DNA of 11,550 nucleotides, taken from the NCBI GenBank assembly GCA_022736535.1, contig DZCT01000128.1:1-11550 (forward strand), in the 5' to 3' direction. Under the pieces are notes generated by a model, which was given only the letters and a program-made list of their open reading frames with translations, did not search any database and was not told the origin of the DNA. Below are positions 1-5,453 of this stretch, piece after piece. A program made the position numbers and the translations under genes. Origin of the DNA: Desulfatirhabdium butyrativorans. Its GTDB lineage: Bacteria; Desulfobacterota; Desulfobacteria; Desulfobacterales; JAIFKL01. Positions within the stretch are counted from its first letter, which is position 1; each line of letters begins with the position of its first letter.

Positions 1-30
1 TTTGCGAGAGAAAAAAGGTTTCTCGCAAAG
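1..30. repeat. TCTCGCAAAG-family repeat, hairpin form
   Basis: TTTGCGAGA at 1-9 is the exact reverse complement of TCTCGCAAA at 21-29, giving a 9-bp stem with an 11-nt A-rich loop. It is followed by degenerate GCAAAG units up to about 48. A decayed copy in the opposite orientation (ttagcgagaaa) lies near 112-122. The same core recurs at 803-812, 9736-9745 and, inverted, at 9928-9939, so this is a dispersed family. The window edge cuts the left side, so its true extent is unknown. Confidence 0.75.
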
Positions 31-156
31 GCGCAAAGTCCGCAAAGAAAAAAAGGAAACCGGAAAAAACTTATGTTACTGAATTTATATTCTTAGCGCT
101 CTTTGTGTTCTTAGCGAGAAATTTTTTTTCGATAAGATTTACCAATTAAAATATAT

Positions 157-162
157 GGAGGA
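157..162 (+). promoter_or_regulatory. Shine-Dalgarno site for the 171 gene
   Basis: GGAGGA lies 8 nt before the ATG at 171 and fixes that start. No convincing promoter could be read in the repeat-rich leader upstream. Confidence 0.8.
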
Positions 163-170
163 AATTTGAA

Positions 171-734
171 ATGAGCAAAAAAGTGTTTGTAATGGTATTG
201 GCGGTGTTTCTGGCGGCGGTGTCCGCCGGGGCAAAGGACATCGGCGGCGTGAGCCTTCCGGATTCGCTGACAGTCGGGAAAACTCAACTGACGCTGAACG
301 GTGCGGGACTGCGAAAGAAAGTGTTCATCAAAGTTTATGCCGGGGGACTCTATCTGACGCAGAAGAGCAAAGACGCCGGGAAGATTGTCTCGGCAGATGA
401 GGCAATGGCAATCCGAATGCACTTCATTTATGACGGCGTATCTGCCGACAAACTGATTGCGGCATGGAATGAAGGCTTTGAAAATGCGACCGCCGGCAAC
501 ATCGCGCCCATAAAAAAAGAAGCAGATGCCTTCAACGCATTTTTCACCGAGGAAGCCAAAAAAGGAGACATTTACGATATTGTCTATGTTCCGGGAGAGG
601 GCGTGAGCGTTTATATTAAAGGAAATCTCAAAGACACGCTCAAAGGCTTGGAATTTAAAAAAGCGGTGTTCGGCATCTGGCTGGGAGAAAAACCTGCGGA
701 TAAAGACCTTAAAAACGGCATGTTGGGTGAATAA
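171..734 (+). CDS. Exported chalcone-isomerase-like protein
   Basis: This gene encodes 187 residues. Residues 1-21 form a signal peptide: Lys-Lys, a hydrophobic core, then Ala19-Gly-Ala21 as the likely cleavage site, so the mature protein should be periplasmic. The remainder resembles the bacterial chalcone-isomerase-like family: a GVSLPDSL opening, then a GAGLRKKVFIKVYAGGLYL segment at about residues 45-63, and a C-terminal FKKAVFGIWLGEKP. Family members share the chalcone isomerase fold, but flavonoid chemistry is not expected in such bacteria and fatty-acid or other ligand binding is usually proposed; the function here is unknown. The start is set by GGAGGA 8 nt upstream. The gene stands alone, bounded on both sides by repeats, and a hairpin with a T-run follows it. 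Length is typical for the family. Confidence 0.85.
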   Translation: MSKKVFVMVLAVFLAAVSAGAKDIGGVSLPDSLTVGKTQLTLNGAGLRKKVFIKVYAGGLYLTQKSKDAGKIVSADEAMAIRMHFIYDGVSADKLIAAWNEGFENATAGNIAPIKKEADAFNAFFTEEAKKGDIYDIVYVPGEGVSVYIKGNLKDTLKGLEFKKAVFGIWLGEKPADKDLKNGMLGE

Positions 735-760
735 GTTGCTGGCTGAGAGCCGTACCGATT

Positions 761-900
761 CCGTAGGGGCAACCCCCCGTGGTTGCCCTTTGTTTTTTTG
801 TCTCTCGCAAAGGACGCAGAGAGCGCAAAGAAGGCAAAGGAATAAAAATTTCCGAATGCTGACGGATAAACAGGGTAAGCACGGGGGCTTACCCCTACGG
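761..900. repeat. Composite repeat bounded by CCGTAGGGG inverted ends
   Basis: CCGTAGGGG (761-769) and CCCCTACGG (892-900) are exact inverted ends. Inside are two hairpins, GGGCAACC/GGTTGCCC (767-788) and GGGTAAGC/GCTTACCC (873-894), and between them a TCTCGCAAAG-family unit (about 801-841). A shorter relative occurs at 9961-10034. No transposase is encoded, so this is a non-autonomous, MITE- or REP-like element. Confidence 0.75.
767..799 (+). terminator. Repeat-derived intrinsic terminator
   Basis: GGGCAACC (767-774) pairs with GGTTGCCC (781-788) around a 6-nt loop, followed by TTTGTTTTTTT. This fits a Rho-independent terminator for the upstream exported-protein gene. The stem is also the left hairpin of the dispersed composite repeat at 761-900, so the terminator looks co-opted from a repeat. 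Confidence 0.6.
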
Positions 901-948
901 AAAATCACTGACAACTAACAACCCGAATTATTTCTCACTTCTCACTAC

Positions 949-952
949 GGAG
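949..952 (+). promoter_or_regulatory. Shine-Dalgarno site for the 960 gene
   Basis: GGAG sits 7 nt before the ATG at 960, just outside the composite repeat. It supports this start over later in-frame ATGs. Confidence 0.7.
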
Positions 953-959
953 ATTTCAG

Positions 960-2504
960 ATGTCACAAGCTGCAGATTGGAAAGTCCTTCTGATTGACGA
1001 CGAAGAAGGCATTCGCAAAGTCACCGCCATCAGCCTTGAAGATGCGGGGTATTCGGTTCAGACCGCGCCCAACGGCGAGACGGGAATAAATTTATGCAAA
1101 AACTTTTCTCCGCAGATTGTGATTACCGATGTCCGTATGCCCGGAATGGACGGCATTCAGGTATTGGAGACCGTCAAAAAGCTGTATCCTGACATTGAGG
1201 TGATTGTCGCCACCGCTTTCGGCGAAATGGAGCTTGCCATCCGCGCCCTGCAATTGGACGCGTCGGATTTTATCACCAAGCCGATCAACAGCGACGCGCT
1301 GCATCTTGCGCTGGAGCGGGCAAAACATCGTTACACTTCCGGAAAGCAGATCAAAGACTATACCGCGCTTTTGGAAGAAGGATGGTCTGAAACGACTCGC
1401 GAACTCATGGAGACATTCAAGTTTCAGAATGATCTCATCGAAAACTCCATGGACGGCATCATGGGCTGTGATGCGGGCGGAAAAGTCGTGACTTTCAACA
1501 GAAGCATGGAACAGATTCTCGGTTACAGTAAAAAAGAGGCGCTTCAGAAAATGACCTTCAGCCAGTTTTTTCTTCCCGAAGATGAGACAAGGTTCGGAAA
1601 AGAAATCGAAAGCGAGAAATACGGGGGCCCCGACCGGCTTTTTCTCTTTGAAACCGCGCTGAAAGGAAAGTCCGGTCAGCGGATTCCGGTTCAGGTTTCC
1701 GCGTCTGTGATGAAAACTCAGGAGCATCGGAGCGGCCTGGTCTGCTTTTTCCGTGATCTTAGGGAAATCCGGCGTCTTGAACGTGAGGTGGAAGATCAGG
1801 CCCGCATTCTTCATCAGGATAAGATGATGTCTCTGGGAAGACTTGCCGCCAGCGTGGTTCACGAAATCAACAATCCGCTGGCAGGCATTCTGAATTACAG
1901 CCGTCTCATGCTTCGCATCCTCAGCCGGGGACCCCTTGCAGAAGACCGCAGGGAAAAATTTTCCCAATATCTTGAATTGGTTGAAAAAGAAACCGACAGA
2001 TGTTCGCGGATTGTCTCAGGGCTGCTGACGTTTTCCCGAAAATCTCCCCCGAATTTCGGAGAGGTTCAGATCAAAGATTTGCTGGAACGCTGTTTTCTCA
2101 TGAGCAGACATAAATTGGAGTTGAGCAATATCCGCACCGAACAGCAGATTGATGAAAATATTCCTGATATAAAAGGCGATTTCAATCAGTTGCAGCAATG
2201 CGTCATCAATCTGATTTTCAACGCGATTGACGCGATGCCTCAGGGCGGAATCCTCACGCTGACAGGAATTTACGATGCGAAAACCCGTTCAGCGGCAATT
2301 ACCGTCAAAGACACAGGAACAGGCATTTCCGAAAAAGACCTGCCGCATATTTTTGAACCTTTTTTTACCACCAAAGATGAGGGCTACGGCGTGGGACTCG
2401 GACTTTCCACGCTTTACGGCATTGTGCAGCGCCACGGCGGAACGGTTGCGGTTGAAAGCGCGCCCGGCGCGGGGGCTGTTTTCACGCTCCGTTTTCCGGC
2501 ATGA
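960..2504 (+). CDS. REC-PAS-histidine kinase hybrid regulator
   Basis: This is a 514-residue soluble signalling protein with no membrane segment. An N-terminal receiver domain (about 7-122) carries the acidic pair Asp13-Asp14, phosphoacceptor Asp57 in ITDVRMPGMDG, switch Thr85 and Lys107 in TKP. A PAS domain follows (about 155-270: ENSMDGIMGCDAGG, then a VQVSAS/FFRDLRE end). A coiled linker leads to HisKA with the H-box SVVHEINNPLAGI (phospho-His301), and then a HATPase with the N-box around Asn421, DTGTGIS (451-457), FEPFF and GVGLGLS (477-483). Every catalytic residue looks intact. The order with REC first suggests that the kinase is tuned by phosphorylation from an upstream kinase or by autophosphorylation. 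No partner response regulator lies in the window, so its target is unknown. A specific gene name is not justified. Confidence 0.93.
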   Translation: MSQAADWKVLLIDDEEGIRKVTAISLEDAGYSVQTAPNGETGINLCKNFSPQIVITDVRMPGMDGIQVLETVKKLYPDIEVIVATAFGEMELAIRALQLDASDFITKPINSDALHLALERAKHRYTSGKQIKDYTALLEEGWSETTRELMETFKFQNDLIENSMDGIMGCDAGGKVVTFNRSMEQILGYSKKEALQKMTFSQFFLPEDETRFGKEIESEKYGGPDRLFLFETALKGKSGQRIPVQVSASVMKTQEHRSGLVCFFRDLREIRRLEREVEDQARILHQDKMMSLGRLAASVVHEINNPLAGILNYSRLMLRILSRGPLAEDRREKFSQYLELVEKETDRCSRIVSGLLTFSRKSPPNFGEVQIKDLLERCFLMSRHKLELSNIRTEQQIDENIPDIKGDFNQLQQCVINLIFNAIDAMPQGGILTLTGIYDAKTRSAAITVKDTGTGISEKDLPHIFEPFFTTKDEGYGVGLGLSTLYGIVQRHGGTVAVESAPGAGAVFTLRFPA

Positions 2505-2565
2505 GTATATAAAAAAATCAGCCGATTTCCCCCTCTTTTTCAAAAAGCGGTTATAACTATACAAC

Positions 2566-2594
2566 AAACTAAGTTTATTAAAAAAACTTAGTTT
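2566..2594. other. Paired 11-bp palindromes forming an AT-rich hairpin
   Basis: AAACTAAGTTT (2566-2576) and AAACTTAGTTT (2584-2594) are perfect reverse complements separated by ATTAAAA. Each arm is also itself an odd-centred palindrome, with centres 18 bp apart. The site lies 62 nt after the kinase gene. It could be a bidirectional hairpin terminator, though the T-run is weak, or a double operator for the downstream operon. The sequence does not decide between them. Confidence 0.6.
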
Positions 2595-2654
2595 ATGATG
2601 GGTCGGAAAATTTTTCACAGCATCTTGTCTTTATCAATGGCAGAAAGCGCAGGC

Positions 2655-2683
2655 TTGCTTTATATGTTATTATCTGATAAACA
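2655..2683 (+). promoter_or_regulatory. Possible sigma-70 promoter for xseA operon
   Basis: TTGCTT (2655-2660) and TAAACA (2678-2683) are separated by 17 nt in an AT-rich gap and point towards xseA. The match is modest and the rest of the 2505-2755 gap shows no gene. This is a weak, pattern-only call. Confidence 0.25.
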
Positions 2684-2755
2684 ACAGAATGAGAAGAAAA
2701 AAGATTGAATGAAACGGCGCTCTCTGCGTTTTTGCGGAAAATCGGATGATAAAAA

Positions 2756-3970
2756 ATGAACCGAGAGGTTTACAGCGTTTCCGAACTGACCACGGATATT
2801 AAAAATCTGCTGGAAGAAAATTTTCCCTTTGTGTGGATTTCAGGCGAAGTTTCCAATTTTTATACGCCGATTTCCGGACATTTTTATTTTACCCTCAAAG
2901 ATGAAAAGACCCAGATCAGCGCGGTGATGTTTCGCGGGCAAAATCGGAACTTGAAATTCAAGCCTGAAGACGGAATGCAGATTACGGGTCTGGGAAGAAT
3001 CACGGTTTACGAGCCGAGGGGTAATTATCAGATTATATTTGAATATCTCGAACCCAAAGGCATCGGCGCGATACAGGTCGGCTTTGAACAGTTGAAAGCG
3101 CGCCTTTCGCAGGAAGGGCTTTTTGATCCGCAGCGCAAAAAGCCTTTGCCTTTTTTGCCGAGAAAAATCAGCGTGATCACTTCGCCGACCGGCGCGGTGA
3201 TCCGTGATATTTTAACGGTCATTGACCGGCGTTTTCCCAATATTCATATTGAAATCATTCCGGTGAAAGTTCAGGGCAATGCTGCCGAAAAAGAAATCGT
3301 TTCCGCCATTGAGCTGCTCAACCGCCGGAAAGACGCGGATGTGGCAATTCTTGCCAGAGGAGGCGGCTCTTTGGAAGACCTTCAGGCATTTAATTCGGAA
3401 AAAGTGGCAAGAGCGATTTTTGCTTCGGCAATTCCGATCATTTCCGCGGTGGGGCATGAAACCGATTTTACCATTGCAGATTTTACAGCAGATCTGCGCG
3501 CGCCCACGCCCTCTGCCGCCGCAGAAATGGCTGTTCCTTTAAAATATGAACTTGAACGGGAATGCACGCGGCTTTCAAGCACTTTGAAAAACTGCTTTTA
3601 CCGCTATATGGCAGATCGCCGAAAACGTCTGAAAGCATTTTCGGCAAAACTGCTTCATCCCCAAAAAAACATAGAGCAGTTGCGGCTGAAAAATGACGCA
3701 CTTTCCCAAAGGCTGATCCGAGTGTTTGTCACCGGCATCCGCCGGAAACGCGAGGAAATTTCATGGCGGAGCGCCAGATTGCAGTCCCTGAGTCCGGTCG
3801 CGATTTTAGCGAGAGGTTACAGCATTGTCCGAACCGTTCCGGAGTGCAAAAATGGAATTTCTGCCCCCGCGCTTGCAGTCAAAGACGCGGATGCCGTCAG
3901 CCTCGGACAGCAGCTTGAAATCATGCTCGCAAAAGGTTCTCTGCTTTGCCGTGCGGAAGGAAAAAAATAA
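2756..3970 (+). CDS. xseA: Exodeoxyribonuclease VII large subunit
   Basis: This 404-residue protein is the catalytic subunit of cytoplasmic exonuclease VII, which with several XseB copies degrades single-stranded DNA to oligonucleotides and acts in repair and recombination. The N-terminal OB-fold (about 1-100) contains FVWISGEVSNF and GHFYFTLKDE. The catalytic domain has ISVITSPTGAVIRDIL (138-153), the glycine-rich RGGGSLEDLQAFN (201-213), SAVGHETDFTIADF (230-243) and the diagnostic RAPTPSAAAE (248-257). A charged helical region and a LARGYSIV segment follow near the C-terminus. Length is slightly below the E. coli protein, as in many bacteria. The start lacks a strong ribosome site (only CGGATG upstream), but the N-terminus aligns well with the family. 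The stop overlaps the xseB start by one base (TAATG), indicating translational coupling. Confidence 0.96.
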   Translation: MNREVYSVSELTTDIKNLLEENFPFVWISGEVSNFYTPISGHFYFTLKDEKTQISAVMFRGQNRNLKFKPEDGMQITGLGRITVYEPRGNYQIIFEYLEPKGIGAIQVGFEQLKARLSQEGLFDPQRKKPLPFLPRKISVITSPTGAVIRDILTVIDRRFPNIHIEIIPVKVQGNAAEKEIVSAIELLNRRKDADVAILARGGGSLEDLQAFNSEKVARAIFASAIPIISAVGHETDFTIADFTADLRAPTPSAAAEMAVPLKYELERECTRLSSTLKNCFYRYMADRRKRLKAFSAKLLHPQKNIEQLRLKNDALSQRLIRVFVTGIRRKREEISWRSARLQSLSPVAILARGYSIVRTVPECKNGISAPALAVKDADAVSLGQQLEIMLAKGSLLCRAEGKK

Positions 3971-4227
3971 TGGCGTCTGCGAAAAAACAGACTTTTGAAA
4001 AGGCGATGAGCCAGCTTGAAGACATTATCAAGGAACTTGAAAGCGGAGATTTGCCGTTGGAGCAGTCCGTCAAAAAATTTGAAGAAGGCATTCTGCTTTC
4101 AAAATTCTGTTCCGAAAAGTTGGATGAAACAGAAAAGAAAATTACAGTCTTGTTGCAGGATGAGGCTGGAAATATTACAGAAAAACCCTTCCCGAGCGAT
4201 GAAGATTCTTCGCTGCGCTCAGAATGA
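3970..4227 (+). CDS. xseB: Exodeoxyribonuclease VII small subunit
   Basis: This 85-residue protein is the regulatory helical subunit that binds XseA. The family signature is clear: TFEKAMSQLEDIIKELESGD (residues 8-27), LPLEQSVKKFEEG and LSKFCSEKLDETEKKI, all predicted helical. The ATG at 3970 overlaps the xseA stop by one base and is preceded by GGAAGGA (3955-3961); an earlier in-frame TTG at 3946 would only add residues from within xseA. The last eight residues (EDSSLRSE) and the TGA stop are encoded by a short dispersed repeat (4202-4229) that also occurs beside the stop of the gene ending at 9695. The native C-terminus has therefore probably been replaced; this tail is outside the conserved core and should be tolerated. 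Confidence 0.95.
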   Translation: MASAKKQTFEKAMSQLEDIIKELESGDLPLEQSVKKFEEGILLSKFCSEKLDETEKKITVLLQDEAGNITEKPFPSDEDSSLRSE

Positions 4228-4229
4228 CA
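4202..4229. repeat. Short gene-end repeat, copy 1
   Basis: This 28-bp stretch (core TCGCTGCGCTCA, then AATGACA) matches 9695-9722 at 25 of 28 positions. Here it encodes the final residues and stop of xseB. It is a dispersed, non-coding-type repeat. Confidence 0.7.
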
Positions 4230-4231
4230 TT

Positions 4232-4364
4232 GTAGGGTGGGCAGCTTGCTGCCCACCATTTCGTTTAAAACAGATTTCGCATATAAATGCAAGGTGTCCA
4301 CCCTACTCGGCGGGTACCTACGGACGGACGGGAAAAAAGGTGGGCAGCAAACTGCCCACCCTAC
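4232..4364. repeat. GTAGGGTGGGC-bounded MITE-like element, 133 bp
   Basis: The 26-bp ends (4232-4257 and 4339-4364) are inverted copies with one mismatch. Each end is itself a hairpin (GGTGGGCAGC/GCTGCCCACC in the left copy). The interior has a degenerate GGTGTCCACCCTAC piece at 4291-4304 and no coding capacity. The element fills almost all of the xseB-ispA gap; its right end stops 2 nt before the ispA ribosome site. Confidence 0.85.
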
Positions 4365-4365
4365 C

Positions 4366-4373
4366 GGAAAGAG
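4366..4373 (+). promoter_or_regulatory. Shine-Dalgarno site for ispA
   Basis: GGAAAGAG lies 9 nt before the ATG at 4383 but directly abuts the in-frame ATG at 4374, so 4383 is the better start. Confidence 0.6.
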
Positions 4374-4382
4374 ATGACGAGC

Positions 4383-5261
4383 ATGTTTGATTTTAATTCC
4401 TATCTTATCGCCAAAAATCAGCAGATCAACGAGCGGATAGACGCGCTCCTGAAACCGGATGCAAGCCGGATTGTCAGTGCGATGAGATATTCGCTGACAG
4501 CAGGCGGAAAGCGGGCAAGACCTGTGCTGTGCATCGGCGCGGCTGAGGCTGTGGGCGCAAATGCCGAAAATGTCCTCACTGTTGCCTGCGCGATTGAGAT
4601 GATTCACACCTATTCCCTGATTCACGATGATCTGCCCGCAATGGATGATGACGATTTGCGGAGAGGAAAGCCCACCTGTCATGTCGCTTACGATGAAGCC
4701 ACCGCCATTCTGGCGGGCGACGCGCTGCTGACGCTGGCTTTTCAGGTGCTTGCCGGCGCCGGGTCCGAATATCCGTATTCCCGTCTGTTGGAAGTGATAT
4801 TGATGCTTTCTCATGCAGCCGGATATAAGGGAATGGTGGAAGGACAGATGCGGGATATTGCCTCCGAAGGCATTTCGCTGAATCTGGATGAGATTGAACA
4901 GATACACGCATTGAAAACCGGCGCGCTGATACAAGCCTCCGTGCTGTCCGGAGCGATATTGGGCGGCGGAAATGCGGAACAGATTGAACACCTGCGCGCT
5001 TACGGAAAAAACATCGGACTGGCTTTTCAGGTAACGGACGACATTCTGAATGTGGAAGGAGACCCCGCGCTTTTGGGAAAAGCGGTGGGAAGCGATGAAA
5101 GCCGTAAAAAAAGCACTTATCCCTCTATTATGGGCATAGAGGAATCCAAAGAATTTGCCCGGAAATTGGTGAACGATGCCTTAGCGGCGCTGAATGTTTT
5201 TGACAGCAAAGCAGAGCCGCTCCGGGCAGTTGCGAGATATATTATTGAGAGAAAAAGATAA
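4383..5261 (+). CDS. ispA: Farnesyl/geranyl(geranyl) diphosphate synthase
   Basis: This 292-residue trans-isoprenyl diphosphate synthase condenses IPP with DMAPP or GPP to make short-chain prenyl diphosphates. It has GGKRARP (41-47), the first Asp-rich motif HDDLPAMDDDD (81-91), which with RRGKPT binds the allylic substrate, then GQMRDI, KTG (178-180), FQVTDD (215-220) and KSTYP (243-247). The second Asp-rich motif reads DDILN, with Asn223 at the fifth position; I recall this variant from related deltaproteobacterial proteins, so it probably does not mean loss of activity. The two-residue insertion in the first motif is the usual bacterial FPP/GGPP synthase form, but product chain length cannot be fixed by eye. 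ATG 4383 is chosen over 4374 on ribosome-site spacing. Its position between xseB and dxs is the conserved operon order. Confidence 0.94.
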   Translation: MFDFNSYLIAKNQQINERIDALLKPDASRIVSAMRYSLTAGGKRARPVLCIGAAEAVGANAENVLTVACAIEMIHTYSLIHDDLPAMDDDDLRRGKPTCHVAYDEATAILAGDALLTLAFQVLAGAGSEYPYSRLLEVILMLSHAAGYKGMVEGQMRDIASEGISLNLDEIEQIHALKTGALIQASVLSGAILGGGNAEQIEHLRAYGKNIGLAFQVTDDILNVEGDPALLGKAVGSDESRKKSTYPSIMGIEESKEFARKLVNDALAALNVFDSKAEPLRAVARYIIERKR

Positions 5262-5268
5262 TCCGGAG

Positions 5269-5319
5269 TGCTGAAATGAAATTTTAGCAACATGCTGAAA
5301 TGCTGAAATGAAATTTTAG
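5269..5319. repeat. 19-bp direct duplication after ispA
   Basis: TGCTGAAATGAAATTTTAG occurs at 5269-5287 and again at 5301-5319, with an extra partial TGCTGAAA at 5293-5300. The second copy runs directly into the GTAGGGTGGGC element at 5319. It may be a slippage duplication or an element-insertion footprint. Confidence 0.8.
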
Positions 5320-5383
5320 TAGGGTGGGCTTCGCCCACCTTGCAGGGTTACACGAATGGCGTGGTGGGCGAAGCCCACCCTAC
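5319..5383. repeat. GTAGGGTGGGC-bounded MITE-like element, 65 bp
   Basis: The 21-bp ends (5319-5339 and 5363-5383) are perfect inverted repeats, and each end is a small hairpin (GGTGGGC/GCCCACC type). Only 23 bp lie between them. This is the most compact member of the family that also bounds 4232-4364 and 7325-7597. Confidence 0.88.
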
Positions 5384-5393
5384 AAATTTCCTT

Positions 5394-5416
5394 GTTCCCG
5401 CGCGCCGCGTGGGAAC
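5394..5416. repeat. GTTCCC/GGGAAC hairpin repeat in dxs leader
   Basis: GTTCCCGCGC (5394-5403) pairs with GCGTGGGAAC (5407-5416), one G-T wobble, around a 3-nt loop. The hairpin lies 19 nt upstream of the dxs ribosome site, resembles a widespread bacterial dispersed hairpin, and could affect dxs mRNA stability or leader folding. Confidence 0.6.
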
Positions 5417-5435
5417 GAGACATAAAGCTTTCCAT

Positions 5436-5442
5436 AAAGGAG
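5436..5442 (+). promoter_or_regulatory. Shine-Dalgarno site for dxs
   Basis: AAAGGAG lies 11 nt before the TTG at 5454. No ATG or GTG is in frame nearby, so this site decides the unusual TTG start. Everything upstream in the same frame is repeat sequence. Confidence 0.65.
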
Positions 5443-5453
5443 TCATAACCGTA

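Noticed and set aside
111..914. Minus-strand frame of 267 codons
   Set aside because: It is antisense to the exported protein gene and runs into repeats; no family features or ribosome site.
727..918. Small + strand frame of 63 codons
   Set aside because: It is translated repeat sequence (VGATPRGCPLF is a typical product of this hairpin repeat) and lacks a ribosome site.
1092..1967. Minus-strand frame of 291 codons
   Set aside because: It lies fully antisense to the kinase gene, whose domains are intact; composition is that of a shadow frame.
4287..4382. Longer N-terminus for IspA
   Set aside because: The extension is encoded by the MITE-like element and does not resemble the family; ATG 4383 has good spacing and a normal N-terminus.
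3921..4991. Minus-strand frame of 356 codons
   Set aside because: It spans xseB, a repeat element and ispA in antisense, with no recognisable domain.
5041..5065. IspA inactivated by DDILN in place of DDILD
   Set aside because: All other catalytic motifs are intact and Asn at this position occurs in related enzymes as far as I recall, so inactivation is not supported.
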